This document shows positions 16,876 to 26,854 of a stretch of 64,000 nucleotides of DNA, piece by piece. The DNA comes from Acidimicrobiaceae bacterium. GTDB taxonomy: Bacteria > Actinomycetota > Acidimicrobiia > Acidimicrobiales > Ilumatobacteraceae. The first letter of the stretch is position 1. Each line of letters opens with the position of its first letter. The notes under the pieces are model-generated. The model made no database searches and was not told the origin of the DNA. It was given only the letters and a program-made list of their open reading frames with translations. The DNA is taken from assembly GCA_947446815.1 (NCBI GenBank), contig CANFGT010000006.1, positions 1-64,000 of the forward strand, in the 5' to 3' direction. The translations under genes and the position numbers were made by a program.

Positions 16876-17982
16876 CTACGCCTTGGTGGCGAGCAAAGGC
16901 ACAAGCATTTCGTCAGCAGTTAATGAACCATGGCGACAAATCAGGTCGAAAGCCCCGCCGTCCAAGGGCTCCTCAAAACTCACCGGCGCATGTGCAACAA
17001 GAGCGACATCCCCCATACGACGAATCACCGCGTCACTCACACGAGGTCCAAACCAATTTTCTTCCAGTACCTGCTGCTTTGTGACAACCCATGCAACATC
17101 TTCGTATTGGCGAGCTGCATCCAACAGCGCGCCTTCGCGCCCACGTCGCGCGTGCAGCCAACGAAAGCGGCCTTCACCCGATTGATGATCAACATGCTCT
17201 GTCACTGACCCCATTGGAATAATGGTGTTCTCCCCCACATGCACTTGACCATGATCGGCCGTCACAATTAACACCGTGTCGGATGGAAGAACAGACAAAA
17301 CATTCGCCACCAAGTTGTCAGCGGCACGTAATTCAGCGGTGTAGTGATCCGAGAATCCCCGTTCATGGGCAATCTTGTCAATGCCGTCGTAATAGGCGTA
17401 CACGAAATCCTCACCGGCAGCCAGTGCATCTCGCACGATCACGGGAATGCTGCTCGATGCCCGCCATCCCATGTGCTTCACACCATCGAGATGCGCCAGC
17501 GTGAATCCACTTCCCTCTAGTTCGGCCTTGCTCAGCACAGGCACACTGGATCCGAGAAATGGCGGACACGGCTGAGTCTGTTGTGGCGGGTAACGCCGAC
17601 GGAGGTCACCATTTTCATCGCCCCAGCGCAGCACGTTCATCACTGTGTCGCCCATGTCCACTCGGTAACCAATAAGACCGTGTTCTCCCGGCGAGAGGCC
17701 CGTCACAAGCGATGTCAGCGCCGTTGCGGTTGTGGATGGTGCGACAGTGGTGATGTGGCCACCTGACATTGCTGAGAGCGTCGGCATGTGGCTCGAATAT
17801 GTTTGCAGCTGGTTCCAGCCCAATCCATCGAGCAACAGCACCACGATGCGCTCTGCGCCCTGCACGACCGCTGGCATCCACGCAGGGGTGCTCCGAGGCC
17901 CCCCTGGTGCACAGAGCACAGGAATGATGTCAGACAGGCATCCTGCCGAATAGCGGGGCAGAACGGGGGAAGGAGTACTCAC
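16876..17982 (-). CDS. Alkaline-phosphatase-superfamily phosphodiesterase (nucleotide pyrophosphatase-like)
   Basis: This 368-residue protein carries the NPP/phosphodiesterase layout: VLLLDGLGWNQL (first metal Asp), PSTTATALTSLVTG with the nucleophilic Thr, YYDGIDKIAHERG (metal ligands) and TADHGQVHVG (Asp-His-Gly). The fold hydrolyses phosphodiester or pyrophosphate bonds with two zinc ions. There is no signal peptide, so it is likely cytoplasmic. The start is GTG, 29 nt from the divergent Rrf2-type regulator, which may control it. The substrate is unknown. Confidence 0.83.
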   Translation of the reverse strand: MSTPSPVLPRYSAGCLSDIIPVLCAPGGPRSTPAWMPAVVQGAERIVVLLLDGLGWNQLQTYSSHMPTLSAMSGGHITTVAPSTTATALTSLVTGLSPGEHGLIGYRVDMGDTVMNVLRWGDENGDLRRRYPPQQTQPCPPFLGSSVPVLSKAELEGSGFTLAHLDGVKHMGWRASSSIPVIVRDALAAGEDFVYAYYDGIDKIAHERGFSDHYTAELRAADNLVANVLSVLPSDTVLIVTADHGQVHVGENTIIPMGSVTEHVDHQSGEGRFRWLHARRGREGALLDAARQYEDVAWVVTKQQVLEENWFGPRVSDAVIRRMGDVALVAHAPVSFEEPLDGGAFDLICRHGSLTADEMLVPLLATKA

Positions 17983-17999
17983 ACCCCTAGTTCACCACC

Positions 18000-18005
18000 T
18001 ACGAT
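18000..18005 (+). promoter_or_regulatory. -10 box of the rrf2 gene, leaderless type
   Basis: TACGAT lies 6 nt before the GTG start. The same TACGAT-N6-GTG arrangement occurs at 44303-44317, so the start codon is probably also the transcription start. No good -35 is seen. Confidence 0.45.
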
Positions 18006-18011
18006 GGCATC

Positions 18012-18470
18012 GTGCGAGTTTCTACACGGGGTGATTATGCGTGCAGGGCACTTTTGTCTCTCGCATTGCATGCAGAATCCATGACTCCGACCTCGGTGCG
18101 CGACATTGCCGACCGCACGGGCCTTCCACAGCCCTATCTCGAACAGATCCTTCTCGCTCTCAAGGGAGCAGGTTTGGTTCGATCCAAGCGCGGTGTCGGC
18201 GGCGGATATGTCCTGGCCAAAGCACCAGCGGACATTCATCTGTCGGACATCATTTCGGCAGTGGACGGCCCCATCACTCTCGGCGATTTCGGACAACCTC
18301 ATCAAGATGGCTCATGCGACCACGAAGGTCAATGCGTGTTGCTTGCGATTTGGGATGTAGCGGGACAACACATGCGAGAGCACCTTGATGCCTACACACT
18401 TGAGTCCATCGCAGCTGCTGCCGGTGGCACGGGTGAATGGCCAAAGCCAGACCCGCATCATCATCACTAA
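18012..18470 (+). CDS. Rrf2-family transcriptional regulator with cluster-type cysteines
   Basis: This 152-residue protein has the Rrf2 winged helix (MRVSTRGDYACRALLSLAL, IADRTGLPQPYLEQILLALKGAGLV, then the wing RSKRGVGGGYVLAK). The region after the domain has SCDHEGQCVLLAIWDV, two Cys and a His in a Cys-x5-Cys spacing, as in Fe-S or redox-sensing Rrf2 proteins such as IscR or NsrR; the third IscR cysteine is not obvious. A His-rich end (PDPHHHH) could add metal binding. It diverges from the phosphodiesterase gene and has no isc/suf genes next to it, so its regulon is unknown. Confidence 0.85.
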   Translation: MRVSTRGDYACRALLSLALHAESMTPTSVRDIADRTGLPQPYLEQILLALKGAGLVRSKRGVGGGYVLAKAPADIHLSDIISAVDGPITLGDFGQPHQDGSCDHEGQCVLLAIWDVAGQHMREHLDAYTLESIAAAAGGTGEWPKPDPHHHH

Positions 18471-18488
18471 TTCATTACGACTAATTAG

Positions 18489-19421
18489 TTAGTCAAACGT
18501 TCGTAACGAACACTGTGCGATGACCGCAGCCATGTCTGCAGGAACAGGTGCCTCAAACGTCATCTCTTCTCCCGTGCCCGGGTGAATCAACGTGAGTTTG
18601 CGCGCATGCAACATAGGTCGAGGTGCAACAAGTGCCGACCGTGCACCCCCATACATCGAGTCTCCGACGACTGGGTGACCAACAGCTCCGAGGTGAACAC
18701 GAATCTGGTGGGTACGACCTGTTTCCAATGTGCATTGCACCAACGTTGCATCAACAGGATCATTGAAAATTTCTTGTACTGCTAGATGCGTACGTGCCCA
18801 CTTACCGCTGTTCACAACAGCCATCTTCATTGGGTCACGTGGGTGACGACCAATGGCAGCGTCGACTGTTGCGGTTGGAGAGTCAAAATGGCCCCACGAC
18901 AATGCGATGTATTCACGACCCACTTCGTGTTCCGACAATGCCGACACAAGAGAGTCGTAGGCACGTTGACTACGCGCTACCACCATCATCCCCGTCGTAC
19001 CTGAGTCGAGGCGATGCACAATGCCTGGCCGTCCTGGTTGTCCCACCGAGGCAACTTCGGGATACAACGCAAGGATGCCATTGACCAATGTGCCATTGCC
19101 ATGCCCCGAAGCAGGATGAACTACAACGCCAGCGGACTTATTGACCACGATGATGTCATCGTCGACGTACAAGATGTCGAGAACAACAGAGGCATCAGGA
19201 CCAGGAAGTACTGCCACTGGAATTTTGTCGAGGTCAACGATGACGACCTGTCCTTCTTTCAGGCGCACTTTTCCAGATGCAACAACTGCACCATCCACTT
19301 CTGCACCGCCTTCTGCGATGAGCTTTGTTGCATCAGACCGAGAGATATCTGCAATGAGCGACACGACTCGATCGATGCGCTCGCCATCCAATGCCGCTGG
19401 AACTGTCTCTTCTACCTTCAT
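18489..19421 (-). CDS. rluD: Ribosomal large subunit pseudouridine synthase, RluD family
   Basis: The 310-residue protein has an N-terminal S4 domain (RIDRVVSLIADISRSDATKLI) and a catalytic domain with HRLDSGTTG, where the Asp is the catalytic residue, plus TGRTHQIRVHL. RluD-type enzymes modify uridines in helix 69 of 23S rRNA; related RluC/RluA enzymes differ in site, so position specificity is inferred. The ATG at 19421 is 17 nt after the lspA stop with AAGGTG upstream. The longer frame to 19490 lies inside lspA. lspA-rluD pairing is common in bacteria. Confidence 0.9.
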   Translation of the reverse strand: MKVEETVPAALDGERIDRVVSLIADISRSDATKLIAEGGAEVDGAVVASGKVRLKEGQVVIVDLDKIPVAVLPGPDASVVLDILYVDDDIIVVNKSAGVVVHPASGHGNGTLVNGILALYPEVASVGQPGRPGIVHRLDSGTTGMMVVARSQRAYDSLVSALSEHEVGREYIALSWGHFDSPTATVDAAIGRHPRDPMKMAVVNSGKWARTHLAVQEIFNDPVDATLVQCTLETGRTHQIRVHLGAVGHPVVGDSMYGGARSALVAPRPMLHARKLTLIHPGTGEEMTFEAPVPADMAAVIAQCSLRTFD

Positions 19422-19437
19422 GCCTGCACCTTGTATT

Positions 19438-19962
19438 TCATGACGTCCGTCCGTTCCGTTTTGAATCCACGTACTCACGGGAGAGTCCAATAATTAGTAA
19501 TCCAGCACCAATGGTGATGGCAGAGTCCGCTGCATTGAAAACAGGAAACCACTGAAAGTCGATGAAGTCAACGACCCGACCATGTAGCCAACCATCACCA
19601 CGAAAAATGCGGTCTGCAACATTGCCCACTGCACCGGCGACAATAATTGCCAGGCCATATGCAGACAATGCAGTTGATGCGCGGACCGCAGCTCGTGCCA
19701 TCATCACGATGGCACCTATTGCGATGAGCCCAACAAAAGGACCTAATCCTTGCGCCTGCGAAAATGCGATGCCGCTATTGAAACCCAACGCAAAACGCAA
19801 TGTCCACACCACATGAATGGTGCGCGCATTGACAAGGGCATTCACAGCCCACATCTTTGACCATTGGTCAATGATGACGATGGTTGCAACAACAAGCGCC
19901 AAACGACGCGGAGATGGCACGGAAAAATTGGGCGACCTAACGGCGGCCCAATCCACCAGCAC
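19438..19962 (-). CDS. lspA: Lipoprotein signal peptidase (SPase II)
   Basis: This 174-residue membrane protease has four predicted helices and both catalytic Asp blocks: GNVADRIFRG and VFNAADSAITIG. It cleaves lipoprotein signal peptides before the lipidated Cys, and a substrate (a lipobox protein) is encoded at 61754. The likely start at 19962 overlaps the DksA-like gene by 26 nt, which argues for translation coupled to it. Shorter starts are possible. Confidence 0.92.
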   Translation of the reverse strand: MLVDWAAVRSPNFSVPSPRRLALVVATIVIIDQWSKMWAVNALVNARTIHVVWTLRFALGFNSGIAFSQAQGLGPFVGLIAIGAIVMMARAAVRASTALSAYGLAIIVAGAVGNVADRIFRGDGWLHGRVVDFIDFQWFPVFNAADSAITIGAGLLIIGLSREYVDSKRNGRTS

Positions 19963-20923
19963 GCTCAGTGACCAATTCCGTTGCCCATGGAAGCGCTTTC
20001 AAACGTTCCTTAGGAATAGGCAAACCAGAAACCACCGAGTAGCCGTACTCGCCATTCTTCATACGCACAAGCGCAGCATCGATCTCTTCCACTGTCTGAC
20101 GTGCGAACGCCGACAATGTGAGATCTTGCTCGCGTTCAACGACCATGGTGTCGCCTTCGCCGCCTTCGTCGTCAAACTGGACATCACCCATTTCTGCATC
20201 TGCGATGAGAGCATTCGCTTCGCTCTCAAGGCGATTTGCCTGGCCCACCAACTTGATGCGCTCTTCGTTCAACGACTCACGCTGTGCAAAAAGGAACTTC
20301 AAATCAAATTCTTTTGTCGAGGTGACACCGTCTTGCGATGCGCCCTTCACAATTACTGGACGCTTTGGTGGCTCAGGCTTCTTGAAAGGCTTGCGCGGCG
20401 GCATCGGAGGAGGAGTTGGTGCGACAACTGCTGCGGCCTTTGCAGGAGCAGTTGCTGCGGCCTTCTTCGCTGGAGCCTTTGGTGCTGGCACTGCTTTCTT
20501 TGGCTCGACCTTTGCAGGGGCTGTTTTCTTTGCAGGAACAACTTTGACAGCGGCCTTCTTTGCAGGCACAACTTTCTTGGCAGGAGCTTTCTTAGCGACA
20601 ACCTTCTTCGCAGGGGCTGCCTTCTTAGCAACAACTTTTTTCGCCGGAGCGGCCTTCTTTGCAGGCACAACTTTCTTGGCAGGAGCTTTCTTAGCGACAA
20701 CCTTCTTCGCAGGGGCTGCCTTCTTTGCTGGAGACTTCTTCGCGACAGCTTTTTTCGCAGGAGCAGCCTTCTTCGCAGGAGCCTTCTTAGCCGGAGCTGC
20801 CTTCTTTGCTGGCGCCTTTTTAGCAACGGCCTTCTTCGCAGGGGCGGCCTTCTTTGCCGGAGCCTTTGATGCCACCTTCTTTGCTGGCGCCTTTTTTGCG
20901 GGTGCCTTCTTCTTGGTTGCCAT
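19937..20923 (-). CDS. Histone-like AAPAKK-repeat tail fused to a cysteine-less TraR/DksA domain
   Basis: The 328-residue protein has two parts. Residues 1-165 are a disordered, very basic tract of APAKK/AAPAKK/VVAKK repeats like the tails of mycobacterial HupB or histone H1. Residues 200-328 match the TraR/DksA fold: a coiled-coil region (FAQRESLNEERIKLVGQ...) and the C-terminal IDAALVRMKNGEYGYSVVSGLPIPKERLKALPWA part. The four zinc cysteines of that domain are missing (Ser in YSVVSG, none after PWA), so it cannot form the usual zinc finger. It may bind DNA through the tail and touch RNA polymerase through the DksA-like part (inference). ATG at 20923 with GGAG 6 nt upstream. It lies between ileS and lspA. 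Confidence 0.8.
   Translation of the reverse strand: MATKKKAPAKKAPAKKVASKAPAKKAAPAKKAVAKKAPAKKAAPAKKAPAKKAAPAKKAVAKKSPAKKAAPAKKVVAKKAPAKKVVPAKKAAPAKKVVAKKAAPAKKVVAKKAPAKKVVPAKKAAVKVVPAKKTAPAKVEPKKAVPAPKAPAKKAAATAPAKAAAVVAPTPPPMPPRKPFKKPEPPKRPVIVKGASQDGVTSTKEFDLKFLFAQRESLNEERIKLVGQANRLESEANALIADAEMGDVQFDDEGGEGDTMVVEREQDLTLSAFARQTVEEIDAALVRMKNGEYGYSVVSGLPIPKERLKALPWATELVTERAGGLGRR
20428..20920 (-). repeat. Degenerate coding repeat for AAPAKK-type units
   Basis: About 490 bases encode roughly 165 residues of near-tandem 5-10 residue units (AAPAKK, VVAKK, APAKK), giving many short DNA repeats such as gcaggagctttcttagc. The repetition also opens long frames on the other strand. Such tracts change length by slippage, so the number of units may vary between strains. 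Confidence 0.85.
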
Positions 20924-20989
20924 GATGATCTCCTTCAACGAGCTAGCGCCCGTGTTGCCCCGAGAGGCTACGACCCGAAAGGGTGTAAC

Positions 20990-23900
20990 TCAACGGCTGA
21001 CGGCAACAACTACGGCGATAGATGTCCCTTCAATAGGGATAGTGCGATCCAAAGTGTCATCCCAGACAAGCTGAACCGTGAGTGTCTCGCCCGCAATCAA
21101 AGACTCGTGAGGAGCCAATTGAGACTGCAACTCCTTATCTGCCCCAATGGTGAGAACGATTCGGTCAGAAACCTCGAGGCCAGCATCGCGTCGAGCCTGC
21201 TGCACGGCGCGCACGACGTCGCGAGCCAGACCCTCTGCTTCCAATTCGGGAGAAACATTGATATCGAGCAGCACAACTCCTGCTCCACCAGGCAATGGAG
21301 CACTTGCTGAATCTGATTTGGTCACCAATTTGAGTGCGTATTCACCTGGCTGCAAGATCTCGCCTGCCACGTGGATGGTGTCCCCTTCCTGGGTCCACTC
21401 ACCTTTCTTGACAGCAACGATGACTTTCTGAGTATTCGGCCCCAAGCGTGGTCCAACCACGGCGGGAACAACTTGCAACTCATGCGAGGCAACTGCATCC
21501 ACATCGGCAGTGAGCACAACTTCGCGTACATTCACTTCGTCTTTGACGATGTCGAGATATGCAGCCAATGTTGTTGCTGTTGGCGACGCAACGGTGAGTG
21601 AAGCCAAAGGCAAACGAACACGGCGACTGTGAGCCTTTCGTACCGACAATGCCGAGGAACATACGTCCCGCACCATGTCCATCGCTGAGACCAGAGATGC
21701 ATTGCAAGGCAATGTCGCCGACGTTGGCCAATCTGCAAGATGAACACTTGGTGCATCAACTCCGTTGAGTCCGAGATTGATCTCATCAGTAATCATCGGT
21801 AACAGTGGTGCGGAAATCTTTGTCAGGTAATCAAGAACCGTGTGCAAAGTATCAATTGCGTCTTGATCGCCAGCCCAGAAGCGGTCACGGCTACGGCGGA
21901 TATACCAGTTGGTCAAAACATCAAGGAATGTCCGAATTGTCTGACACGCAGCAAACAAGTCGTAGGTATCCATCGATGTCGTCACACTGTCGATGGTGTC
22001 GGCCAACTTAGAGAGAACATATTGGTCAAGCACATTCTTTGAGTCAGTGCGAACATGACCCGACTTGCCTTCTGCATTTGCATACAACGACAAGAAGTAA
22101 TACGAGTTCCACATCGGCAACAACACCTGACGAACCGTGTCACGCATTCCGACTTCCGTTACGGAAAAGTCCCCGCCTCGCAAAATGGGAGACGACAAGA
22201 GATACCAACGCATTGCGTCAGCACCATGGGAATTGAACACTTCCATTGGGTCTGGATAGTTACGCAAACTCTTTGACATCTTTGCGCCATCATCACCGAG
22301 AACAATTCCGTGGCTCACACATGAAGAGAACGCGGGGCGGTCGAACAAAGCGGTTGCAAGAACATGCAACGTGTAGAACCAGCCGCGTGTTTGGCCAATG
22401 TATTCAACGATGAAGTCGCCGGGGTAATGGTTTTCAAACCACTCGCGATTTTCAAATGGATAATGCACCTGAGCGAAAGGCATCGAACCAGATTCAAACC
22501 AGCAGTCGAGAACCTCAGGCACACGGCGCATCATGGAGTTGCCAGTGGGGTCATCGGGGTTTGGTCGGACCAAGTTGTCAATGCCTGGGCGGTGCAAGTC
22601 CTGTACTTCAACGCCAAAGTCACGGCTGAGATCTTCAATCGAACCGTAGACATCGATACGCGGGTACGTCGGGTCATCGCTCTTCCACACTGGAATGGGC
22701 GAACCCCAGAAACGGTTACGACTGATCGCCCAGTCGCGCGCGTTGCCGATCCACTTGCCGAAGGTTCCATCCTTGATGTGCTCAGGCGTCCAGTTGATGT
22801 TCTGGTTGAGCTCCACCATGCGATCACGGAATGCTGTTACTTGAACAAACCAAGAGGAAACTGCGCGGTAGACCAATGGTTGCGCACATCGCCAACAATG
22901 CGGATAGCTGTGGTTATAGGTGTCGTGTCGAACAACAACACCCATTTCCTTCAGCGCCTTAATGATGTCTGAGTTCGCTTCGAAAACATGGCGACCTACC
23001 CACGGCGTCACTTCAGCGGTGTATTGGCCGTGCTCATCCATCGGACAAATCGTCGGGATGCCTGCGGCATTACATTCGTTTTGGTCATCTTCACCAAAGC
23101 CGGGCGCCATGTGCACCACGCCTGTGCCGTCTTCAGTGGTAACGAAATCTGCTCCTAAGACCTGGAATGCATTCTCAGTTTCTGCAAAGAACGGGAACAA
23201 TGGCGCATAGGAACGGCCAACAAGAGAAGAACCCTTCAGCGTTGACACCTGCTCGGCGCCTTCCATCTCTTTTTCATAGGCACCTAATCGAGCTTCAGCC
23301 AAGATGTACTTGTTGCCATCTGGATGAGCCATCACGGCGTAATCAACATCAGGGCCAACTGCGAGCGCGAGATTGGACGGGAGCGTCCACGGTGTTGTCG
23401 TCCAAGCGAGAATCTTCTCCCCTGTTTCCAATGCAAATGCAACAGTCAGTGCTGGGTCTTGACGATCGCGATACACGTCGTCCATACGTGTCTCGGTATT
23501 GCTTAATGGAGTTTCACATCGCCAGCAATATGCAAGAACACGGAAGCCTTCATAGATGAGACCCTTGTCCCACAACGTACGGAATGCCCACATGACACTT
23601 TCCATATACGGAGTATCAAGAGTCTTGTAGTCGTTTTCGAAGTCCACCCATCGCGCTTGTCGAGTGACATACCGTTGCCATTCATCGGTGTAACGAAGAA
23701 CGCTGGTTCGACAGGCATCGTTGAACTTGTCGATACCGAATTCAGTGATTGCTGGGTGACCTGCAATACCGAGTTCCTTTTCTGCTTCAACTTCTGCAGG
23801 AAGACCATGACAGTCCCATCCAAAGCGGCGTTCAACGCGGCGACCCTTCATTGTTTGGTAGCGAGGAACTGCGTCCTTCACGAATCCAGTGAGAAGGTGT

Positions 23901-24085
23901 CCATAGTGCGGCATGCCATTCGCAAACGGAGGACCGTCATAAAAGACAAACTCGTTCTCCCCGTCGGCGCCAGCTTCACGTGCGGCAAGGCTGGCTGCAA
24001 ATGTCTGATCATGCTCCCAACGCGCAAGGACGCCCTCTTCGAGGCGCGGAAAGTTCGGCTGGGGGTCGACCTGCGGGTATGTCAC
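20990..24085 (-). CDS. ileS: Isoleucine--tRNA ligase, type 2 (eukaryote-like)
   Basis: This is a full-length IleRS of 1031 residues. The HIGH motif is PHYGH and the KMSKS motif is [13 protein letters not shown]. The core segment [13 protein letters not shown], the CP1 editing domain ([20 protein letters not shown]) and the C-terminal extension fit the type 2 IleRS clade, which also occurs in mycobacteria and is commonly mupirocin-insensitive. It is the last gene of the dcw-linked run, 50 nt after yggT. That gap is too short for the T-box found before ileS in some actinobacteria. Confidence 0.96.
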   Translation of the reverse strand: MTYPQVDPQPNFPRLEEGVLARWEHDQTFAASLAAREAGADGENEFVFYDGPPFANGMPHYGHLLTGFVKDAVPRYQTMKGRRVERRFGWDCHGLPAEVEAEKELGIAGHPAITEFGIDKFNDACRTSVLRYTDEWQRYVTRQARWVDFENDYKTLDTPYMESVMWAFRTLWDKGLIYEGFRVLAYCWRCETPLSNTETRMDDVYRDRQDPALTVAFALETGEKILAWTTTPWTLPSNLALAVGPDVDYAVMAHPDGNKYILAEARLGAYEKEMEGAEQVSTLKGSSLVGRSYAPLFPFFAETENAFQVLGADFVTTEDGTGVVHMAPGFGEDDQNECNAAGIPTICPMDEHGQYTAEVTPWVGRHVFEANSDIIKALKEMGVVVRHDTYNHSYPHCWRCAQPLVYRAVSSWFVQVTAFRDRMVELNQNINWTPEHIKDGTFGKWIGNARDWAISRNRFWGSPIPVWKSDDPTYPRIDVYGSIEDLSRDFGVEVQDLHRPGIDNLVRPNPDDPTGNSMMRRVPEVLDCWFESGSMPFAQVHYPFENREWFENHYPGDFIVEYIGQTRGWFYTLHVLATALFDRPAFSSCVSHGIVLGDDGAKMSKSLRNYPDPMEVFNSHGADAMRWYLLSSPILRGGDFSVTEVGMRDTVRQVLLPMWNSYYFLSLYANAEGKSGHVRTDSKNVLDQYVLSKLADTIDSVTTSMDTYDLFAACQTIRTFLDVLTNWYIRRSRDRFWAGDQDAIDTLHTVLDYLTKISAPLLPMITDEINLGLNGVDAPSVHLADWPTSATLPCNASLVSAMDMVRDVCSSALSVRKAHSRRVRLPLASLTVASPTATTLAAYLDIVKDEVNVREVVLTADVDAVASHELQVVPAVVGPRLGPNTQKVIVAVKKGEWTQEGDTIHVAGEILQPGEYALKLVTKSDSASAPLPGGAGVVLLDINVSPELEAEGLARDVVRAVQQARRDAGLEVSDRIVLTIGADKELQSQLAPHESLIAGETLTVQLVWDDTLDRTIPIEGTSIAVVVAVSR

Positions 24086-24135
24086 GCAGTAAGGCTAGGG
24101 CGCAGGGCACTCACGCCCACGGAACCCCAATGGAA

Positions 24136-24375
24136 TTAGTGCAAAACACCGCTGAGAATGCTGAGCCCGATGATGAGCACGAGCGGCGAAAGGTCAAGTC
24201 CGCCCATGGGTGGAAGCACTCGGCGAATTGGTGCAAGCACTGGCTCTGTTATGCGATACAAAAATGACACGACGGGTGCAAACGGACTTCCGGGCGCAAT
24301 CGGAAAGAACGACAAGATAGAACGCGCAAAAATCGCGTACATATAAATCTGAATGAGTTGAGAGACGATATTCAT
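24136..24375 (-). CDS. YggT-family membrane protein
   Basis: This 79-residue protein has two membrane helices (YMYAIFARSILSFFP and LSPLVLIIGLSILSGVL) and the central VVSFLYRITEPVLAPIRRVLPP. The family (YggT/YlmG) sits next to sepF and yggS in many Gram-positives and cyanobacteria and is linked to division or nucleoid organisation. The gene is 18 nt after sepF and clearly in the same operon. Confidence 0.88.
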   Translation of the reverse strand: MNIVSQLIQIYMYAIFARSILSFFPIAPGSPFAPVVSFLYRITEPVLAPIRRVLPPMGGLDLSPLVLIIGLSILSGVLH

Positions 24376-24393
24376 TGGATGTGCAACGACTAC

Positions 24394-24921
24394 TTAGTAG
24401 CCGTTACCGGGCTTCAACAAATAGACACCGGTTCCGACTTTTTCCATTGTGCCGCCGAGTGCGTAACACATGCCGCTGGAGAAGTCGATGACGCGACGTG
24501 CCATTTCACGATCAGCACCTTCAAGATTCACAATGACTGGAATTCCTTCTTTGAAGTGATCAGCAATTTCTTGTGCTTGATTGAAGTGACGTGGACGAAC
24601 AGTGATGGTGTCACCGACTGCTGGAACAGGACGCACTGTTGGCGCAGTGCGTGGCGCGCCGATAGGACGAACTTGCAAACCAGAGTCATCGGGACGACGC
24701 GTTGCACCTGTGTCGTCGACACGCATCGGACGTTGCGCAGGACGCTGTGTCTCTGATGAATACTCAGGTTCGAAACCACCACGACGAGCAAGTGGTTCAG
24801 TGGAGGGAGCGGGACGTTGCTGACGTGCTGGACGCTCATATTCCATCGACATGTCGTAATCGTCATACGACTCATCACCATTGAGACCGAGATAATCCAT
24901 TGCTTTACGAAGGAACGACAT
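24394..24921 (-). CDS. sepF: Cell division protein SepF
   Basis: This 175-residue protein starts with the amphipathic membrane-targeting helix MSFLRKAMDYLGL. A disordered Pro/Arg-rich linker (about 25-95) follows, then the conserved SepF domain (ITVRPRHFNQAQEIADHFKEG, FSSGMCYALGGTMEKV). SepF bundles FtsZ and anchors the ring to the membrane, replacing FtsA/ZipA in actinobacteria; no ftsA is present in this cluster. It lies between yggS and yggT. Confidence 0.93.
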   Translation of the reverse strand: MSFLRKAMDYLGLNGDESYDDYDMSMEYERPARQQRPAPSTEPLARRGGFEPEYSSETQRPAQRPMRVDDTGATRRPDDSGLQVRPIGAPRTAPTVRPVPAVGDTITVRPRHFNQAQEIADHFKEGIPVIVNLEGADREMARRVIDFSSGMCYALGGTMEKVGTGVYLLKPGNGY

Positions 24922-24976
24922 GGTGAAAGGCTAATGCAATAGTGCATTCGTATGTGGGAGTTCCGAAATTTTGGAT

Positions 24977-25627
24977 TCAGCGCACCGTTGTACGTGCTCC
25001 AAAGAGCCGACTGCCAATTCTCACCATGGTGGAACCGCACTCAACTGCGATCCGATAGTCGTCCGACATCCCCATCGAACATTCAATGAGGCCAAAGGAA
25101 TCTGCCAATGAGCGAAGGGATGAAAATGCCTTCTGTGACTGGGCATTCGTCCCGCCGGTTGGCCCAATCGTCATGAGACCCCGCACCGATATGCCCGCCT
25201 GGCCAGCCGCCTCAAGTAGTTCTTCGACCTCTGAAGGTTCCACTCCGGACTTTGTTCCTTCTGCGGTGGTGTTGACCTGCAACAAAATATGCGCCCCGGG
25301 CGCCCGCTTCGCTAATTCGGCAATCACCGACACTCGGTCGACCCCTTGCCACACGGCGATATACGGAGCGAGTTGGCGCACCTTGTTGGACTGAATTGCC
25401 CCTATGAAATGAATAGGCAGGTCGACAGGTGCCTCAGCAACTTTGGCAAGCACTTCTTGTGCGTAGTTCTCCCCCACTGCGTCGCACTGAGCCGCAAACG
25501 CAGCATTGAGGGCATCATGCCCAAATGTTTTGGTGACAGCAATGATCGCAACACTCGATGAAGTGAGCGATGCAATTTCAGAACGAATCTCTTGGACTCG
25601 CTCTGTGACCTCTTGGGGGTCAATCAA
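24977..25627 (-). CDS. YggS-family PLP-homeostasis protein
   Basis: This 216-residue alanine-racemase-fold protein binds pyridoxal phosphate through the Lys of IIAVTKTF. The conserved FIGAIQSNKVRQLAPY and the C-terminal SMGMSDDYRIAVECGSTMVRIGSRLFG confirm the family (YggS/PLPHP). It acts in vitamin B6 and amino-acid homeostasis rather than as a catalyst with a defined substrate. Placement between ftsZ and sepF is standard for actinobacteria. Confidence 0.92.
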   Translation of the reverse strand: MIDPQEVTERVQEIRSEIASLTSSSVAIIAVTKTFGHDALNAAFAAQCDAVGENYAQEVLAKVAEAPVDLPIHFIGAIQSNKVRQLAPYIAVWQGVDRVSVIAELAKRAPGAHILLQVNTTAEGTKSGVEPSEVEELLEAAGQAGISVRGLMTIGPTGGTNAQSQKAFSSLRSLADSFGLIECSMGMSDDYRIAVECGSTMVRIGSRLFGARTTVR

Positions 25628-25637
25628 TGGCGTATGT

Positions 25638-26744
25638 CTATTTCAGGAACGAAGGAACGTCGAAATCATCGTCGTCATCTGACAATGGATCAGAGTCGGA
25701 GAAAATGTCCCGCACGTTGCTCGATGGACGTGACTCCGCAGGGCGTGTACCGGCAGTGCGCGCACCAAATCCGGAGTTGCTTGCTGAGCCAGTGTCCCAC
25801 CGTTCGAAACCTGCTGCAATAACAGTGACCTTGATTTCGTCACCCATCTCGTCATCGATAACGGTACCGAAGATGATGTTTGCATCTTGATGCGCCACTG
25901 CATGCACAATCTCAGCTGCTTCGTTGACTTCGAACAAGCCCATGCTCGATGGGCCAGTGATATTGAGCAAAATGCCGCGAGCACCATCGATGGCTGCTTC
26001 GAGCATCGGACTGGAAATAGCGTCTTTTGCTGCAGTAACAGCACGCTTATCACCGCTTGCAATACCGATGCCCATCAATGCAGAACCTGCATTTGTGAGG
26101 ATCATCTTGACGTCTGCAAAGTCGGTGTTGATGAGGCCTGGCGTGGTGATGAGGTTCGTAATGCCTGCAACACCTTGCAGCAAGATTTCATCAGCCATCT
26201 TGAATGCGTTGACAAGTGAGGTCTTGTCGTTGGCCACGGTCAAAAGGCGATCATTCGGAATCACAATCAGCGTGTCAACTTTTTCCTTCAAGCGCTGGAT
26301 GCCATTGTCGGCTTGTACCGCGCGACGACGACCTTCGAACTGGAACGGACGAGTCACCACGCCGATGGTGAGAGCGCCGAGCGACTTAGAAATTTCTGCA
26401 ATGACAGGAGCTGCACCAGTACCGGTACCGCCACCTTCGCCTGCCGTAATGAACACCATGTCAGAGCCGCTGATGAGTTCTTCAATCTCTTCGCGATGTG
26501 CTTCTGCTGCTGCACGACCAATGTCGGGATCAGAGCCTGCGCCAAGACCGCGAGTGAGGTCGCGACCAATGTCCAGCTTTACGTCTGCATCACTCATGAG
26601 AAGTGCTTGCGCATCTGTGTTGACTGCAACGAACTCAACGCCACGAAGGCCTGCATCAATCATGCGATTGATGGCGTTCACGCCGCCGCCGCCAACACCA
26701 ATTACTTTGATGACAGCGAGATAGTTCTGTGGTGCTCCGGCCAT
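25638..26744 (-). CDS. ftsZ: Cell division GTPase FtsZ
   Basis: This 368-residue tubulin homologue has the signature GGGTGTG (about 104-110), the N-terminal [18 protein letters not shown] and the T7-loop residues in [13 protein letters not shown]. The C-terminal end is a short acidic linker and the peptide FDVPSFLK, the docking site for SepF and other partners. It polymerises into the Z ring at the division site. The ATG at 26744 follows a GGAGGA sequence by 8 nt; the longer frame to 26813 lacks a recognisable FtsZ N-terminus. It is 110 nt after ftsQ. Confidence 0.97.
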   Translation of the reverse strand: MAGAPQNYLAVIKVIGVGGGGVNAINRMIDAGLRGVEFVAVNTDAQALLMSDADVKLDIGRDLTRGLGAGSDPDIGRAAAEAHREEIEELISGSDMVFITAGEGGGTGTGAAPVIAEISKSLGALTIGVVTRPFQFEGRRRAVQADNGIQRLKEKVDTLIVIPNDRLLTVANDKTSLVNAFKMADEILLQGVAGITNLITTPGLINTDFADVKMILTNAGSALMGIGIASGDKRAVTAAKDAISSPMLEAAIDGARGILLNITGPSSMGLFEVNEAAEIVHAVAHQDANIIFGTVIDDEMGDEIKVTVIAAGFERWDTGSASNSGFGARTAGTRPAESRPSSNVRDIFSDSDPLSDDDDDFDVPSFLK

Positions 26745-26854
26745 GAGCCATTTCCTCCGAAGAAACGTCCGATTAGGACTGTGTTGCTCAATGTTTCCAC
26801 AGTGGGAGCCCATTTTGTGGCAATTGCACTATTCAGGAGACCAAAGGCTCCCTA

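Noticed and set aside
19817-21074. Long plus-strand frames (350 and 318 residues) opposite the DksA/AAPAKK gene
   Set aside because: They are low-complexity Ala/Phe/Gly or Leu/Arg/Cys strings produced by the opposite strand of the repeat; no start signal or homology.
24086-24135. T-box riboswitch upstream of ileS
   Set aside because: The gap to yggT is only 50 nt and contains no T-box-like core; no room for the structure.
26745-26813. Extended start of ftsZ
   Set aside because: The added residues are not FtsZ-like; ATG 26744 has a good upstream GGAGGA and the normal N-terminus.
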